Positions 23,694-33,975 are shown, counted from the stretch's first letter. The stretch is 64,000 nt of DNA from Actinoplanes ianthinogenes (GCF_018324205.1 NZ_AP023356.1:868001-932000); one strand, 5' to 3'. Numbers and translations are program-made. Notes: generated by a model not told the origin, from the sequence alone.

Positions 23694-23950
23694 TACCAGG
23701 ACCAGCCGGGTAGCGAAGGGCGGGCAGGTGGCGTTGCCGGGCTCGCCGACCCGGGGTCCGGACAGGGCCATAGGTGCCAGCCGGACAACACAGGGCGGGT
23801 AGGCGCGGTGTTGCCCGGGCTCGCCGGCTGCGGCCTACCGGAAAAGTCGGACTTGGGCGGTGACTGGGCAGCGGACAGCAAGCGGGTGCGGGCCGGATCT
23901 GACTGGGGTCACCGGCTGGCCGTGACCGGCGGCCGGAGCCACAACCAGCG

Positions 23951-24086
23951 GCGGCGTGGCCTGGCACGCCGACCCCGACCACCGACGGCGTGGCCTGGCA
24001 CGCCGACCCCGACCAACGACGGCATGGCCTGGCACGCCGACCCCGACCAGCGACGGCATGGCCTGGCGTGCCGACCGCGACCAGCC
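23951..24086 (+). repeat. 34-bp tandem repeat, four copies
   Basis: The marker TGGCCTGGC occurs at 23957, 23991, 24025 and 24059, exactly 34 bp apart, with ACGCCGACCCCGACCA between. Copies differ by one to four bases. Confidence 0.75.
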
Positions 24087-24105
24087 GCCGGCCGTGACCG
24101 GCGGC
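24084..24105 (-). terminator. Hairpin after the ROK kinase gene
   Basis: GCCGCCGG (24084-24091) pairs with CCGGCGGC (24098-24105) over CCGTGA, 18 bp past the minus-strand stop at 24123. Confidence 0.55.
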
Positions 24106-24122
24106 GGTGATCATGACTGGGG

Positions 24123-25172
24123 TTAGCGGGGGTTGTTGGCGACCGCGTCGAGGGCGGCCACCGCCGCACCCCGGGCACCGGCCATGTCCAGGTCGGCGAC
24201 CAGGGCGAACGTCGCCGCCTTGGCCTGCTCGTCGCGGAGCTGCGTGTTCTCCCGGACGGTGTTGAGGAACCACTGCCGGAAGTGCGGGGCGGCCTCGACC
24301 ACGCCGCCGCCCAAGAAGTATGCCGAGGGGTCGGTGAAGTTGGCCGCGATGGTGAACAGCTTGCCGATCGCCTTCGCCTGCTGACCGAAGACGGCCATCG
24401 CCAGCGGATCTTCCTTCTCGCCGTAACCGCGCAGCAGCTTCGCCGCCTTGCCGATCGGCTCGGCCGCGAGCGGGTGCTCCGGGAAGCGGGTCAACCAGTA
24501 CGGCAACAGGTTGTTCTTGATCCCGGTCAGCGACGCGATCGCCTCGACGTCGCCGGCGAACCCGCAGTTGCAGACCGGCACCGGCTGGTCGTCCTCGAGC
24601 ACGCCGTGGAGCGGGATCTGCACGTGCCCGAGCTCGCCGGCCATCCCGGCCGCGCCGCGGATCACCTTCCCGTTCTCCACCACTCCCCCGCCGAGGCCGG
24701 TGCCGACGATCGCGGCGACCGACGAGGTCTCCAGCGCGGCGGTCCCGAAGTGCCGGTGGTGGGCGTAGAGCGCGGCCGCGTTCGCGTCGTTGTTGTAGAT
24801 CACCGGCAGGCCGAGCCGGGCCTCGAGCGCGCCCCGGATGTCGAATCCGTGCCAGGACACCTGGTTGAAGTTCGTCGCGCCCTTGGACGAGATCACCCCG
24901 TGCGCGCTGGCCGGGCCGGGCGTGTCCAGGCCGACCGCGCGGACCAGGGACAGCGGGGTGCTGGTCAGCTCCAGGATCCCGGCGAACGCGTCGGCGAGCG
25001 CCTCCACGGCCGACTCCGGTCCGTCGAGGACGCGCGACGGGTTCTCCACCATGTTGTTCACCAGGAACTGGCCCGTCGCGTCGAGGACGGTGGCGTTGTT
25101 GCAGGTGCCACCGTTGTCGAGACCGACGACGACCCAGGACGAGGGGGTGAGTACCGTTTCAGCCTGATCCAC
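24123..25172 (-). CDS. ROK-family sugar kinase
   Basis: A 349-residue protein with the ROK features: phosphate loop VVGLDNGGTCNNATVLD near the N terminus, sugar-site NNDANAAALYAHH, the second glycine loop IVGTGLGGGVV, catalytic-region GELGHVQI and a Zn-binding CNCG Cys pair. No DNA-binding domain precedes the kinase, so it is an enzyme and not a ROK repressor. Glucose or a related hexose is the likely substrate; phosphorylation would feed the glucose-6-phosphate used by zwf and glgC, but specificity is inferred. The ATG at 25172 is the best start. Confidence 0.87.
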   Translation of the reverse strand: MDQAETVLTPSSWVVVGLDNGGTCNNATVLDATGQFLVNNMVENPSRVLDGPESAVEALADAFAGILELTSTPLSLVRAVGLDTPGPASAHGVISSKGATNFNQVSWHGFDIRGALEARLGLPVIYNNDANAAALYAHHRHFGTAALETSSVAAIVGTGLGGGVVENGKVIRGAAGMAGELGHVQIPLHGVLEDDQPVPVCNCGFAGDVEAIASLTGIKNNLLPYWLTRFPEHPLAAEPIGKAAKLLRGYGEKEDPLAMAVFGQQAKAIGKLFTIAANFTDPSAYFLGGGVVEAAPHFRQWFLNTVRENTQLRDEQAKAATFALVADLDMAGARGAAVAALDAVANNPR

Positions 25173-25287
25173 GGGTGAGACTCTACGTCCGTCACCGGTG
25201 TCCGGTCACGGGTGCGCGCGGATTGCGGGAACGTTAGTCACGGTTGCGGTCCCGACGGCCCCGTCCGCACGGGCCGAATCGAACGGC

Positions 25288-26817
25288 ATGACGACGACCC
25301 GCCGCACTCTGCTCGCCGGATCCGCCGCCATCACCGCCGGGTTGATCATGGAGACGCCGGCCGCGGCGGCGGAGAAGACCCCGGGCGCCGCGGCGGAGAA
25401 GACCCCGGCACGACCCACCGCGACACAGAGCAGCGACCCGATCGCGCACCTACTGCGCCGCGCCACCTTCGGCGCCACCCCGGCCACCCTCGCCGAGGCC
25501 CGCAAGCTCGGCGCCGCGCAGTGGCTGGACCGCCAGCTGAACCCGCGGAAGATCGACGACACCGCCTGCGACCAGCTGCTGAAGCGACTCCCCCAGGCCC
25601 ACGCCACCCCGGCCGCGGTCCGCGCCGCCCTCCCCAAGGACTCCTACGACGGGTTCCGCCAGCTGGGCCAGGCGATCATCGCCCGCGCCGCGTGGAGCGA
25701 GCGCCAGCTGTTCGAGACGGTCGCCGGCTTCTGGGCCAACCACCTGCACGTCGCGGCCCCGAGCAGCGGTGTCTGGGACACCCGCGGCGACTACGACGCC
25801 CAGGTGATCCGCAAGCACACCTTCGGCCGGTTCGCCGACATGCTCAAGGACGCGGCCCGGCACCCGGCCATGCTCACCTACCTGGACCAGCGCTCGTCGG
25901 CCAAGGCGCACCCGAACGAGAACTACGCCCGGGAGCTGATGGAGCTGCACACCGTCGGCCTCGCCTACGACGAGTCCGACGTGCGGGACGCCGCGCGGCT
26001 GCTGACCGGGATGACGGTGAGCAAGGCCGGCAATTACGTGTACGACGCGTCCCGGCACGCCACCGGCCCGGTCGACATCCTGGGGTTCCGGCACGCCAAC
26101 CCGGCCGCCGACGGCGAGTCCGTGGCGCTGGCCTTCCTCGACCACCTGGCGAAACACCCCAAGACCGCCGAGCTGCTGGCCCGCAAGCTGTGCGTCCGGT
26201 TCGTCGCCGACGAGCCGCCCGCCGCGCTGGTCACCCGCCTGGCCAAGGTCTACCTGGACAACGGCACCGCGATCGTCCCGGTCCTGCGCGCCCTGTTCAC
26301 CTCCGCGGAGTTCGCCGCCGCGGCCGGGCAGAAGGTCCGCACCCCGTTCGAGGACCTGGTCGCCGCCGTCCGCGCCCTCGGGCTGAAGCCGGAGAAGGAC
26401 GGCACCAAGGGGCTGAGCTCGCTCTACGACATCCTGGTCGCGGCCGGGAACGCCCCGCTGCGCTGGGCCCCGCCGAACGGGTTCCCGGACGCCGCGGCGG
26501 TCTGGGCGTCGCCCTCCGCGTTCCTGATGCGCTGCAACCTGCACCTGAACCTGGCCGCCGGTTGGTACCCGAAGCAGCTGACCCGCCCCGCCGACCTGCT
26601 GAAGTCCCTGGTCCCGGCGCTGCCGGCGACCTACGGCGAGCTGGTCGACGCGCTCGCCACCCGGCTGATCGGGGCCCGGCTGCCGGCCGCGCACACCGCC
26701 GCCGTGCTCAGCGTCGCCGGAAAGCTGCCGACCAGTGCTGTCGACAAGAACGTCGCGGGCCACGCGCCTTACCTGATCGCGCTGGTGCTCGACGCGCCGT
26801 CCTTCCAGCTGAGGTGA
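25288..26817 (+). CDS. Tat-exported DUF1800 protein
   Basis: About 509 residues from ATG at 25288. The N terminus MTTTRRTLLAGSAAITAG is a twin-arginine signal. It is followed by a small duplication (AEKTPGAAAEKTP) and the DUF1800 domain: HLLRRATFGATPATLAEARK, WANHLHV, HPAMLTYLDQ and ENYARELMELHTVG. DUF1800 proteins are nearly always paired with DUF1501 proteins, as here (2-bp gap, Shine-Dalgarno inside this gene). The two are thought to be secreted redox or hydrolase-like partners, but their function is undefined. Confidence 0.93.
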   Translation: MTTTRRTLLAGSAAITAGLIMETPAAAAEKTPGAAAEKTPARPTATQSSDPIAHLLRRATFGATPATLAEARKLGAAQWLDRQLNPRKIDDTACDQLLKRLPQAHATPAAVRAALPKDSYDGFRQLGQAIIARAAWSERQLFETVAGFWANHLHVAAPSSGVWDTRGDYDAQVIRKHTFGRFADMLKDAARHPAMLTYLDQRSSAKAHPNENYARELMELHTVGLAYDESDVRDAARLLTGMTVSKAGNYVYDASRHATGPVDILGFRHANPAADGESVALAFLDHLAKHPKTAELLARKLCVRFVADEPPAALVTRLAKVYLDNGTAIVPVLRALFTSAEFAAAAGQKVRTPFEDLVAAVRALGLKPEKDGTKGLSSLYDILVAAGNAPLRWAPPNGFPDAAAVWASPSAFLMRCNLHLNLAAGWYPKQLTRPADLLKSLVPALPATYGELVDALATRLIGARLPAAHTAAVLSVAGKLPTSAVDKNVAGHAPYLIALVLDAPSFQLR

Positions 26818-26819
26818 TC

Positions 26820-28055
26820 ATGAAGACCGAACTCTGCTGCCCCGAGCTGTCCCGCCGCGCGGTGCTGGGCGCCGCGCTGACCGGGCTGGCCGGCGCCACG
26901 CTGAGCACCAGGGTCGCCTTCGCCGCCGAGGGGCCGGCCTACACCGGCGACACCCTGGTGGTGATCTCGCTGCGCGGCGGCTTCGACGGCCTGTCGGCGA
27001 TCGCCCCGATCGGCGACCCCGGGTACTACCAGGCACGGCCGGCTATCGGCGTACCGAAGAATCTGGTGATCGGGGGTGACGGAACCTTCGGCCTGCACCC
27101 GGCGCTCGCCCCGATTCTGCCGCTCTGGAAGAGCGGGAAGCTGGCCGCGGTGCACGCGGTCGGGCAGCCGAACCCGACGCGCTCGCACTTCGCCGCGATG
27201 GAGGCGATGGAGAACGCCGCGCCCGGCACCTCGATCCGCAGCGGCTGGCTGGACCGGATGCTCGGGCTGACCGGCGCGACCGCGCCGCTGGCCGGTGTCT
27301 CGCTGGGGCACGCGATGCCCGCGCGGCTCATGCTGGGCGCCGCGGACGACGTGGCGATGACCGGAATCGACGACTTCACCCTGGCCGGCAACGACAAGCG
27401 CCCGATGGCCGCCGCGTTGCGCGCGATGTATGCCGACGCGCCTGCGGCGCTGGCCGCTCCCGCCCGGTCCGCCGATCGCGCGCTGTCCGCCACCCAGCAG
27501 ATCAAAGGCTTGGCGTACGCCGTGAGCAGCGGCGCCGCCTATCCCGGCACCGAGCTGGGCGCCGCCCTGCGTGACGTGGCCCGGCTGGTCAAGTCGAAGG
27601 CCGGTCTCGTCACGGCGGCCGTCGACTGCGGCGACTGGGACATGCACGAGGGCCTCGGCACGGTGGTCAAGGGCCAGCGGATGTTCGACAACCTGACCGA
27701 ACTGGCCCAGGCGCTCGCCGCCTTCGCCACGGATCTGGGCGACGCGCTGAACACCGTCACCGTGCTGACCATCAGCGAGTTCGGCCGGCGGGTGCAGGAG
27801 AACGCGTCGCGCGGCGCCGACCACGGCCACGGCAACGCGATGCTGCTGCTCGGCGGCGGCATCCGGGGCGGCCGGGTGTACGCGAACTGGCCGGGTCTGT
27901 CCCCCGGCGCGCTCGTCGCCGGCGATCTGGCCGCGACCACCGACTACCGGTCGGTGATCGGCGAGATCCTCCAGAAGCGGTGCGGGTTCGGCGCCCTCGA
28001 CGGGGTGTTCCCCGGTGTGCGGCCGTCCGCGTTCGGCCTGGCAGCGGCGAAGTAG
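26820..28055 (+). CDS. DUF1501 protein, partner of DUF1800
   Basis: A 411-residue protein with a twin-arginine-type leader (ELSRRAVLGAALTGLAGATL). The DUF1501 domain shares the alkaline-phosphatase/sulfatase fold: LVVISLRGGFDGLSAIAPIG, FGLHPALAPILPLWKSG, the VDCGDWDMHEG metal-site segment, TISEFGRRVQEN and ADHGHGNAMLLLGGGI. Asp, His and Glu ligands of a dinuclear metal site look intact. Translation is probably coupled to DUF1800 because GAGGTGA overlaps its stop codon. Role unknown; a secreted metallohydrolase is the most economical guess. Confidence 0.93.
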   Translation: MKTELCCPELSRRAVLGAALTGLAGATLSTRVAFAAEGPAYTGDTLVVISLRGGFDGLSAIAPIGDPGYYQARPAIGVPKNLVIGGDGTFGLHPALAPILPLWKSGKLAAVHAVGQPNPTRSHFAAMEAMENAAPGTSIRSGWLDRMLGLTGATAPLAGVSLGHAMPARLMLGAADDVAMTGIDDFTLAGNDKRPMAAALRAMYADAPAALAAPARSADRALSATQQIKGLAYAVSSGAAYPGTELGAALRDVARLVKSKAGLVTAAVDCGDWDMHEGLGTVVKGQRMFDNLTELAQALAAFATDLGDALNTVTVLTISEFGRRVQENASRGADHGHGNAMLLLGGGIRGGRVYANWPGLSPGALVAGDLAATTDYRSVIGEILQKRCGFGALDGVFPGVRPSAFGLAAAK

Positions 28056-28105
28056 CTTCGGCGGGCCGCGGTGAGAAGGTTCGGTCCGTCTGCGGTGAAA
28101 CAGCA

Positions 28106-28131
28106 AAGGGGGCCGGTCACCCGGCCCCCTT
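28106..28131. terminator. Bidirectional terminator between DUF1501 and the sugar permease gene
   Basis: An 11-bp perfect stem, AAGGGGGCCGG (28106-28116) with CCGGCCCCCTT (28121-28131), loop TCAC. It is flanked by A and T residues on the two sides, so it suits both converging units. Confidence 0.75.
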
Positions 28132-28147
28132 CACGCGAACTGGTTGC

Positions 28148-29395
28148 TTACCTCGCGCCGGCGGTGCGGCGCTTGGACCAGACGTCGAAGGCGACCGCGG
28201 CGAGCAGGACCGCGCCCTTGACGAACATGACGGTTTCGGTCTGCCAGCCGAGCAGGCCGGCGCCGTTGTTGATGACGCCCATGATCAGGCCGCCGGTGAT
28301 CGCGCCGACGACCTTGCCGACGCCGCCCTGGACCGCGGCGCCGCCGATGAAGGCGGCCGCGATGGCGTCGAGCTCGAAGCTGTTGCCGGCGGTCGGGCCG
28401 GCCAGGTTGAGGCGGCCGGCGAAGATGATGCCGGCGACGGCGGAGAGCACGCCCATGTTGACGAACAGCCAGAACACGACCGACTTGACCTTGACGCCGG
28501 AGAGCGTGGCGGCCTGCAGGTTGCCGCCGACGGCGTAGATCTGGCGGCCGAAGACGGCCCGGTTGGTGACCAGGGTGTAGCCGACCACCAGGACGGCGAG
28601 CAGGACGAGGACCCAGGGCAGGTTGCGGAACCGGGCGAGCTGCACGACGACGAACATGACGAGGACGGCCGGGACGGCGACCTTGGTGATGAACAGCCAC
28701 ATCGGGTCGACGGTCTGGTGGTAGCGGATCCGGGCGGCCCGGGAGCGCCACTGCACGGCGACCATGCCGACCACGACGAGCAGGCCGACGATGATGCTGA
28801 ACGCGTCGGCGCCGCCGAGCGGGCCGAGGGCGACGTTTTTCAGGAAGCCGGGGGTGAAGCCGTTGGCGAGGGTGCGGATGTCGTCCGGGAACGGGCCGAT
28901 GCCCTGGTTGCCCAGGATGCGGTAGGTGACGGCACGGAACAGGAGCATGCCGGCCAGGGTGACGATGAAGGCGGGGATGCCGAAGTAGGCCACCCAGTAG
29001 CCCTGCCAGGCGCCGACCAGCGCGCCGAAGACCAGCGTCGCGAGGATCGCGATCGGCCAGGGCAGATCCCAGTTGACCATCATCACCGCGGCGAACGCGC
29101 CGGACGCGGCGACCACCGACCCCACCGACAGGTCGATGTGCCCGGCGATGATGATCAGCACCATGCCGATCGCGAGGACCAGGATGTAGCTGTACTGCAC
29201 GATGATGTTGCTGAGGTTCTGCGGGGCGAGCAGGTCGCCGCCGGTCAGCGCGGTGAAGATGACGATCGTCAGCGCGAGGGCGATGTAGATGCCGCTCTGC
29301 TTCAGGTCGAAGTTGATCTTCCGGGGCGCCTGGTCCTGGGCACCGGCCGGTCCTTTGTCCATGGACACATCGGCATTGGTGGGTGCGACGGTCAC
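28148..29395 (-). CDS. gguB: Monosaccharide ABC transporter permease
   Basis: A 415-residue inner-membrane permease with about ten hydrophobic segments. It has the family signature [20 protein letters not shown] after the third helix and the [19 protein letters not shown] cytoplasmic coupling segment. It belongs to the branch that imports arabinose, xylose or several monosaccharides (GguB/MmsB/XylH). Its ATG overlaps the ATPase stop by 4 bp (ATGA). It is the last gene of the araA operon and ends at the terminator at 28106-28131. The symbol is by family analogy. Confidence 0.92.
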   Translation of the reverse strand: MTVAPTNADVSMDKGPAGAQDQAPRKINFDLKQSGIYIALALTIVIFTALTGGDLLAPQNLSNIIVQYSYILVLAIGMVLIIIAGHIDLSVGSVVAASGAFAAVMMVNWDLPWPIAILATLVFGALVGAWQGYWVAYFGIPAFIVTLAGMLLFRAVTYRILGNQGIGPFPDDIRTLANGFTPGFLKNVALGPLGGADAFSIIVGLLVVVGMVAVQWRSRAARIRYHQTVDPMWLFITKVAVPAVLVMFVVVQLARFRNLPWVLVLLAVLVVGYTLVTNRAVFGRQIYAVGGNLQAATLSGVKVKSVVFWLFVNMGVLSAVAGIIFAGRLNLAGPTAGNSFELDAIAAAFIGGAAVQGGVGKVVGAITGGLIMGVINNGAGLLGWQTETVMFVKGAVLLAAVAFDVWSKRRTAGAR

Positions 29396-30927
29396 GGCGC
29401 CACCTCCTGTTCTTCTTTCGTCATGAGAGTCATCAGGCTCTCCTGGGTGGCCTCGGCACGCGGCACCTCGCCGGTGATCCGGCCGGCCGAGAGGGTGTAG
29501 ATACGGTCGCAGATCCCGAGCAGCTCGGGCAGCTCGGACGAGATGACCAGGATGGCTTTACCCTCGTCGGCGAGCCGGTTGATGATCGTGTAGATCTCGT
29601 ACTTCGCGCCGACGTCGATACCGCGGGTGGGCTCGTCGAGGATCAGCACGTCCGGATCCGTGAAGATCCACTTGGAGAGCACGACCTTCTGCTGGTTACC
29701 GCCGGAGAGCTTGCCGACGACCGACTCGACGCTCGGCGCCTTGATGTTCATGCTGGCCCGGAACTCGTCGGCGACCTTGCGCTCCTCGTTGCCGTCGACC
29801 CAGCCGGCGTTGGCGAGCTTGCTCAGCCCGGCCGCGGACACGTTGCGCTTGATGTCCTCGATCAGGTTGAGGCCGTACCGCTTACGGTCCTCGGTGGCGT
29901 ACGCGATGCCGTGGTCGATCGCCTCGCGTACCGTCCGGGCCTGGATCTCCTTGCCGTCCTTGATCAGCTTGCCGGAGATGTTGACCCCGTAGGACCGGCC
30001 GAACACGCTCATCGCCAGCTCGGTGCGGCCCGCGCCCATCAGGCCGGCCAGCCCGACGATCTCGCCGCGGCGCAGCGTCAGGTTCGCCTTGCGGACCAGC
30101 GCGCGGTCCGACTGCGTGGGGCTGTAGACGGTCCAGTCCTCGATCCGCAGGATCTCCTCGCCGATCGTCGGCTCGTGATCCGGGTACCGGTTCTCCAGAC
30201 TGCGGCCGACCATGCCCGCGATGATCTTCTCCTCGGAGAGGTTCTCGATCTCGTCGGTCCAGATCGTCTTGCCGTCACGCAGAATGGTGACCCGATCCGA
30301 GATTCCCATCACCTCGTTGAGCTTGTGCGAGATGATGACGCAGGTGATGCCCTCGTCACGGAGACCGCGGAGCAGACCGAGCAGGTGCTCCGAGTCGGCG
30401 TCGTTGAGCGCGGCGGTGGGCTCGTCCAGGATCAGCAGCTTGACGTCCTTGGAGAGCGCTTTCGCGATCTCCACCAGTTGCTGCTTGCCGACGCCGAGTT
30501 CGATCACCGGCGTGACCGCGCTCTCGTTCAACCCGACCCGGCGCAGCAACTCGTCTGCCGCCGCGTTGGTCTCGTTCCAGTTGATCCAGCCGTGCTTGGC
30601 CCGCTCGTTGCCGAGGAAGATGTTCTCCGCGATCGACAGGTTCGAGGCGAGCGCCAGCTCCTGGTGGATGATGACGATGCCCCGGTGCTCGCTGTCGCGG
30701 ATGCCGGAGAAGTGGCAGGGCTCGCCCTCGAACTCGATGTCGCCGTCGTAGGTGCCGTGCGGGTAGACCCCGGAGAGCACCTTCATCAGGGTCGACTTGC
30801 CGGCCCCGTTCTCCCCGCAGATCGCGAGGATCTCGCCCCTGCGTACTTCCAGGTTGACATCCTGCAACGCCTTGACGCCCGGGAACGTCTTGGTGATACC
30901 GCTCATCCGCAGGATCGTGTCGGTCAT
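29392..30927 (-). CDS. gguA: Monosaccharide ABC transporter ATP-binding protein (two ATPase domains)
   Basis: A 511-residue double ATPase from ATG at 30927, preceded by GGAGGG. The first domain has Walker [34 protein letters not shown] and the H-loop ISHK. The second has a degenerate Walker A ([16 protein letters not shown]), signature [15 protein letters not shown] and [19 protein letters not shown]. This is the standard layout of RbsA/XylG/MmsA ATPases. A strong hairpin lies between it and the upstream binding-protein gene. The symbol is by family analogy. Confidence 0.93.
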   Translation of the reverse strand: MTDTILRMSGITKTFPGVKALQDVNLEVRRGEILAICGENGAGKSTLMKVLSGVYPHGTYDGDIEFEGEPCHFSGIRDSEHRGIVIIHQELALASNLSIAENIFLGNERAKHGWINWNETNAAADELLRRVGLNESAVTPVIELGVGKQQLVEIAKALSKDVKLLILDEPTAALNDADSEHLLGLLRGLRDEGITCVIISHKLNEVMGISDRVTILRDGKTIWTDEIENLSEEKIIAGMVGRSLENRYPDHEPTIGEEILRIEDWTVYSPTQSDRALVRKANLTLRRGEIVGLAGLMGAGRTELAMSVFGRSYGVNISGKLIKDGKEIQARTVREAIDHGIAYATEDRKRYGLNLIEDIKRNVSAAGLSKLANAGWVDGNEERKVADEFRASMNIKAPSVESVVGKLSGGNQQKVVLSKWIFTDPDVLILDEPTRGIDVGAKYEIYTIINRLADEGKAILVISSELPELLGICDRIYTLSAGRITGEVPRAEATQESLMTLMTKEEQEVAP

Positions 30928-30954
30928 GCAGACCCTCCTATGGGCCGACGAAGC

Positions 30955-30990
30955 CCGCGCCCCACCCGCCGGGGGGCGGGCGGGGCGCGG
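30955..30990 (-). promoter_or_regulatory. Intercistronic stem-loop between binding-protein and ATPase genes
   Basis: A 16-bp stem (30955-30970 with 30975-30990) with a single A-C mismatch and loop GGGG. It begins 9 bp after the binding-protein stop and ends 28 bp before the ATPase start. Such hairpins usually raise binding-protein expression over the membrane parts by partial termination or mRNA protection. Confidence 0.65.
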
Positions 30991-30998
30991 TACTCGAA

Positions 30999-32123
30999 TC
31001 ACTTCAGCTGGTCGGCCGTGTAGTAGCCGCTGTCGACGAGCTCCTTCTGGTAGTTGCTCTTGTCGACGATGACCGACTGCAGCAGCTGGGCCGGGACGAC
31101 CTTCTTGCCGTTGTCGTAGTCGGTGGTGTTGTTCGTGGTCGGGGTCTGGCCCTTCAGGATCGCGTCGGCCATCTCACCGGTCACCTTGGCCAGCTGGCGG
31201 GTGTCCTTGTAGATGGTCGAGTACTGCTCACCCTTGATGATCGACTTGGTCGAGGCCAGCTCGGCGTCCTGACCGGTGACGACCGGGTACTTGCCGTCGG
31301 TGCCGTAGCCACCCGACTTCAGCGCGGAGAGGATACCGATCGAGATGCCGTCGTACGGCGAGAGCACGCCGTTGATCTTGGTGCCACCCTTGTAGGTGGA
31401 GGTCAGGATGTTCTCCATGCGCTTCTGCGCGGTCTCCGGGTCCCAGCGCAGGGTGGCGACCGTCTTGAAGTCGGTCTGGCCGGACTTCACGACCAGCGTG
31501 CCGTCCTTGATGTACGGGTCGAGGATGCTCTTCGCGCCGTTGAAGAAGAACGTCGCGTTGTTGTCGTCCGGCGAACCCGCGAACAGCTCGATGTTGAACG
31601 GGCCCTTCGCGTCGCCCTTGCTGCCGTCCGCCTTCAGCACGCCCAGACCGGTCAGCAGCGAGGTGGCCTGCTGCACACCGACCTTGAAGTTGTCGAACGT
31701 GGTGTAGTAGTCCACCGTCGCGCTGTCGCGGATCAGCCGGTCGTACGCGATCACCGGGATCTTCGCGGCCTCGGCGTTGTCCAGCTGCGAGGAGAGCGCG
31801 GTGCCGTCGATCGACGCGATGATCAGCAGCTTGGCACCCTTGCTGATCTGCGCGTCCAGCTGCTGCGTCTGGGTCGGGATGTCGTTCTCCGCGTACTGCA
31901 GATCGACCTTGTAACCCAGACCCTCGAGCTGCGACTTGAGGTTGTCGCCGTCGTGGATCCAGCGCTCCGACGACTTGGTCGGCATCGTGATACCGATCAG
32001 CGCACCGGCAGTGTTGCCGCCGGCCGCCTCCTTGTCGGTGGTCTTCTCGGCGTCCCCACAGGCGGCCATGGTCGTCACCAGTGTGGCAGCGGCGAACGCT
32101 GCCGCGAGCCGGGTGTATTTCAC
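30999..32123 (-). CDS. chvE: Multiple-monosaccharide substrate-binding lipoprotein (ChvE-like)
   Basis: About 374 residues from GTG at 32123, with AGGAGA 7 nt upstream. The signal has the lipobox TTMAAC. The mature part is a type I periplasmic-binding fold: [50 protein letters not shown] and [16 protein letters not shown]. It follows the GguAB-ChvE type, which binds arabinose, galactose, glucose or xylose. The araA context favours L-arabinose. The symbol is by family analogy. Confidence 0.9.
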   Translation of the reverse strand: MKYTRLAAAFAAATLVTTMAACGDAEKTTDKEAAGGNTAGALIGITMPTKSSERWIHDGDNLKSQLEGLGYKVDLQYAENDIPTQTQQLDAQISKGAKLLIIASIDGTALSSQLDNAEAAKIPVIAYDRLIRDSATVDYYTTFDNFKVGVQQATSLLTGLGVLKADGSKGDAKGPFNIELFAGSPDDNNATFFFNGAKSILDPYIKDGTLVVKSGQTDFKTVATLRWDPETAQKRMENILTSTYKGGTKINGVLSPYDGISIGILSALKSGGYGTDGKYPVVTGQDAELASTKSIIKGEQYSTIYKDTRQLAKVTGEMADAILKGQTPTTNNTTDYDNGKKVVPAQLLQSVIVDKSNYQKELVDSGYYTADQLK

Positions 32124-32149
32124 GGTGATTCTCCTCTTTGAGAGCGGTG

Positions 32150-33637
32150 TTACAGGGGGCGGGCCAGACGGTGGTACGCCTGGTTCCACCGCACTCGATC
32201 GGCGAAGTCGTCGGTCGTCGTGCGGTCTTCGATGAGCAGCAGCTCGGTCTGGGCCATCGTCGCGAAGTCACGGAGGACCTCCGCGCCGACAGCCTGGGTG
32301 AGGACGGTGTGGTGCGGACCGCCCGCGGTGAGCCAGCACTCGGCCGACGTCGACAGCGACGGCGCAGGCTTCCACACCGCGCGGGCGACAGGCAAATTGG
32401 GCAGCGGCTCGTCCGGCGGGACCACCTCGACAACGTTCGCCACCAGGCGGAAACGGTCACCCAGATCGGCCAGGCCGATCACCACACCGTCACCGGGAGC
32501 CGCGTCGAACACCAGACGCACCGGGTCCTCCCGGCCGCCGATGCCCAGCGGGTGAATCTCGACACGCGGCCGGGACGCCGCGATGGTGGGGCAGACCTCG
32601 AGCATGTGCGCGCCGAGGATCTTCGGCTCACCCGGGCCGAAGTGGTACGTGTAGTCCTCCATGAACGAGGTGCCCCGGTCCGAGCCGGCGCCCATCGCCT
32701 TCACGGTGGCCAGCAGCGCGGAGGTCTTCCAGTCACCCTCGCCGCCGAACCCGTACCCGTCGGCCATCAGCCGCTGCACGGCCAGGCCGGGCAGCTGACG
32801 GAGGCCGCCGAGATCCTCGAAGTTCGTGGTGAAGGCGCCGAAGTCGCCCTCGGTGAGGAACTGCCGCAGACCGGCCTCGATCCGCGCGCCGTAGCGCAGC
32901 GACTCGTGCCGCTCGCCGCCCTCGGCCAGCTCCGGCGCCAGGTCGTAGAGCTCGGCGTACTCGGCGACGAGGTCGTCCACGGTCTTCTCATCGGCGGCGT
33001 CGACCACCTCCACCAGGTCGTTGACGCCGTAGGTGTTGACCGAGACGCCGAACCGCAGCTCGGCCTCGACCTTGTCGCCCTCGGTGACCGCGACGTCGCG
33101 CATGTTGTCGCCGAAGCGGGCCAGCCGCAGGGTCCGCATCCGCTGGAGACCGGCCGCGGCCTGGGCCCAGCCGTTGATCCGGGAAACCACGGTGGGATCG
33201 GACACGTGCCCGGCCACCGTCTTGCGCGGCACGCCCAGCCGCGCCTGGATGAACCCGAACTCCCGGTCGCCGTGCGCGGCCTGGTTCAGGTTCATGAAGT
33301 CCATGTCGATGGACTCCCAGGGCAGCGAGATGTTGTGCTGGGTGTGCAGGTGCAGCAGCGGTTTGCGCAACGCGTCCAGGCCGGAGATCCACATCTTGGC
33401 CGGGGAGAACGTGTGCATCCAGGCGATCACGCCGATCACGTTCGGGTCGGCGTTGGCGTCCAGCATCACCCGCTTGATCGCACCCGAGTCGGTCAGGACC
33501 GGACGGGTGACCAGCTCGGCGCCCAGGCCCGCGGCGAGAGTGCGCTGGATCTCAGCGGACTGGTCGGCCACCTGCTGGAGCGTCTCCGGCCCGTACAGGT
33601 GCTGGCTGCCGGTGAGAAACCAGATCTGCGGTTTCAT
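32150..33637 (-). CDS. araA: L-arabinose isomerase
   Basis: A 495-residue enzyme converting L-arabinose to L-ribulose. It starts [20 protein letters not shown] with AAGGA upstream, and has [34 protein letters not shown] with [10 protein letters not shown] (metal-ligand Glu and His region) and [10 protein letters not shown] (C-terminal metal His). The length is normal. The kinase and epimerase (araB, araD) are not in the window. It lies 33 bp after a small frameshifted gene and 26 bp before the binding protein, all under probable LacI control. Confidence 0.97.
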   Translation of the reverse strand: MKPQIWFLTGSQHLYGPETLQQVADQSAEIQRTLAAGLGAELVTRPVLTDSGAIKRVMLDANADPNVIGVIAWMHTFSPAKMWISGLDALRKPLLHLHTQHNISLPWESIDMDFMNLNQAAHGDREFGFIQARLGVPRKTVAGHVSDPTVVSRINGWAQAAAGLQRMRTLRLARFGDNMRDVAVTEGDKVEAELRFGVSVNTYGVNDLVEVVDAADEKTVDDLVAEYAELYDLAPELAEGGERHESLRYGARIEAGLRQFLTEGDFGAFTTNFEDLGGLRQLPGLAVQRLMADGYGFGGEGDWKTSALLATVKAMGAGSDRGTSFMEDYTYHFGPGEPKILGAHMLEVCPTIAASRPRVEIHPLGIGGREDPVRLVFDAAPGDGVVIGLADLGDRFRLVANVVEVVPPDEPLPNLPVARAVWKPAPSLSTSAECWLTAGGPHHTVLTQAVGAEVLRDFATMAQTELLLIEDRTTTDDFADRVRWNQAYHRLARPL

Positions 33638-33669
33638 CGGTGTGTCCTTCGGTGTTGATGGTGGTGCTG

Positions 33670-33860
33670 TTACCAGGTGTCGATCACGCGGCGACGGACG
33701 GTGATCTCTCGCCAGAACCAATCTTGCGGCACCGGACACCCGGTATAGAGCTCGTCGAGGATCTTGGCCGCTTCCGTGGCACCCGCACCGATGTCGAGCG
33801 ACCGCGCTCGGCGGCCTGACCGACGCCGATCACCGGCATCACGGTCAGCTCGAACGGCAT
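33670..33860 (-). pseudogene. Small gene with an apparent frameshift, first in the araA operon
   Basis: An ATG at 33860 has a strong GGAGG 6 nt upstream. The first 18 codons ([18 protein letters not shown]) have this genome's codon bias. After that the bias moves to the -1 frame, which reads [20 protein letters not shown] and ends [14 protein letters not shown] with TAA at 33670. The combined product would be about 64 residues; the unshifted frame ends at 33684 with atypical codons. It lies 66 bp downstream of a LacI-type operator. It may be a decayed gene, a sequence error or a -1 slippage product. I do not recognise the family. Confidence 0.5.
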
Positions 33861-33925
33861 GGATGCACCTCCACGAGAGGAGCCGGACGGTGGCAACGAC
33901 CACGCACCGGCGGGGAGAAGCCCAG

Positions 33926-33939
33926 TGTTATCGCTAACA
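33926..33939. promoter_or_regulatory. LacI-type operator of the araA operon
   Basis: TGTTATCGCTAACA, differing at one base from the perfect palindrome at 35088-35101. It is located 66 bp upstream of the small gene that heads the operon. Confidence 0.7.
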
Positions 33940-33975
33940 AAACGCGTGTCAACGGCTCTTGGCAACAAGGCGGTA

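Larger units (their letters stand above)
22967..24122. other. Repeat-rich non-coding stretch of 1,156 bp
   Basis: No open frame has coding-like codon use or a recognisable domain. It holds a 31-bp tandem array (22987-23180), related hairpins built on GCCCTATCC (23606-23630 and 23669-23693), a 34-bp tandem array (23951-24086) and a hairpin beside the ROK stop (24084-24105). GCCGTGACCGGCGG occurs at both about 23919 and 24091. The remainder shows nothing I can assign. Confidence 0.65.

Noticed and set aside
25198-25287. Longer N terminus for the DUF1800 protein
   Set aside because: The extension has no homology-like features, whereas the ATG at 25288 directly starts a twin-arginine signal.
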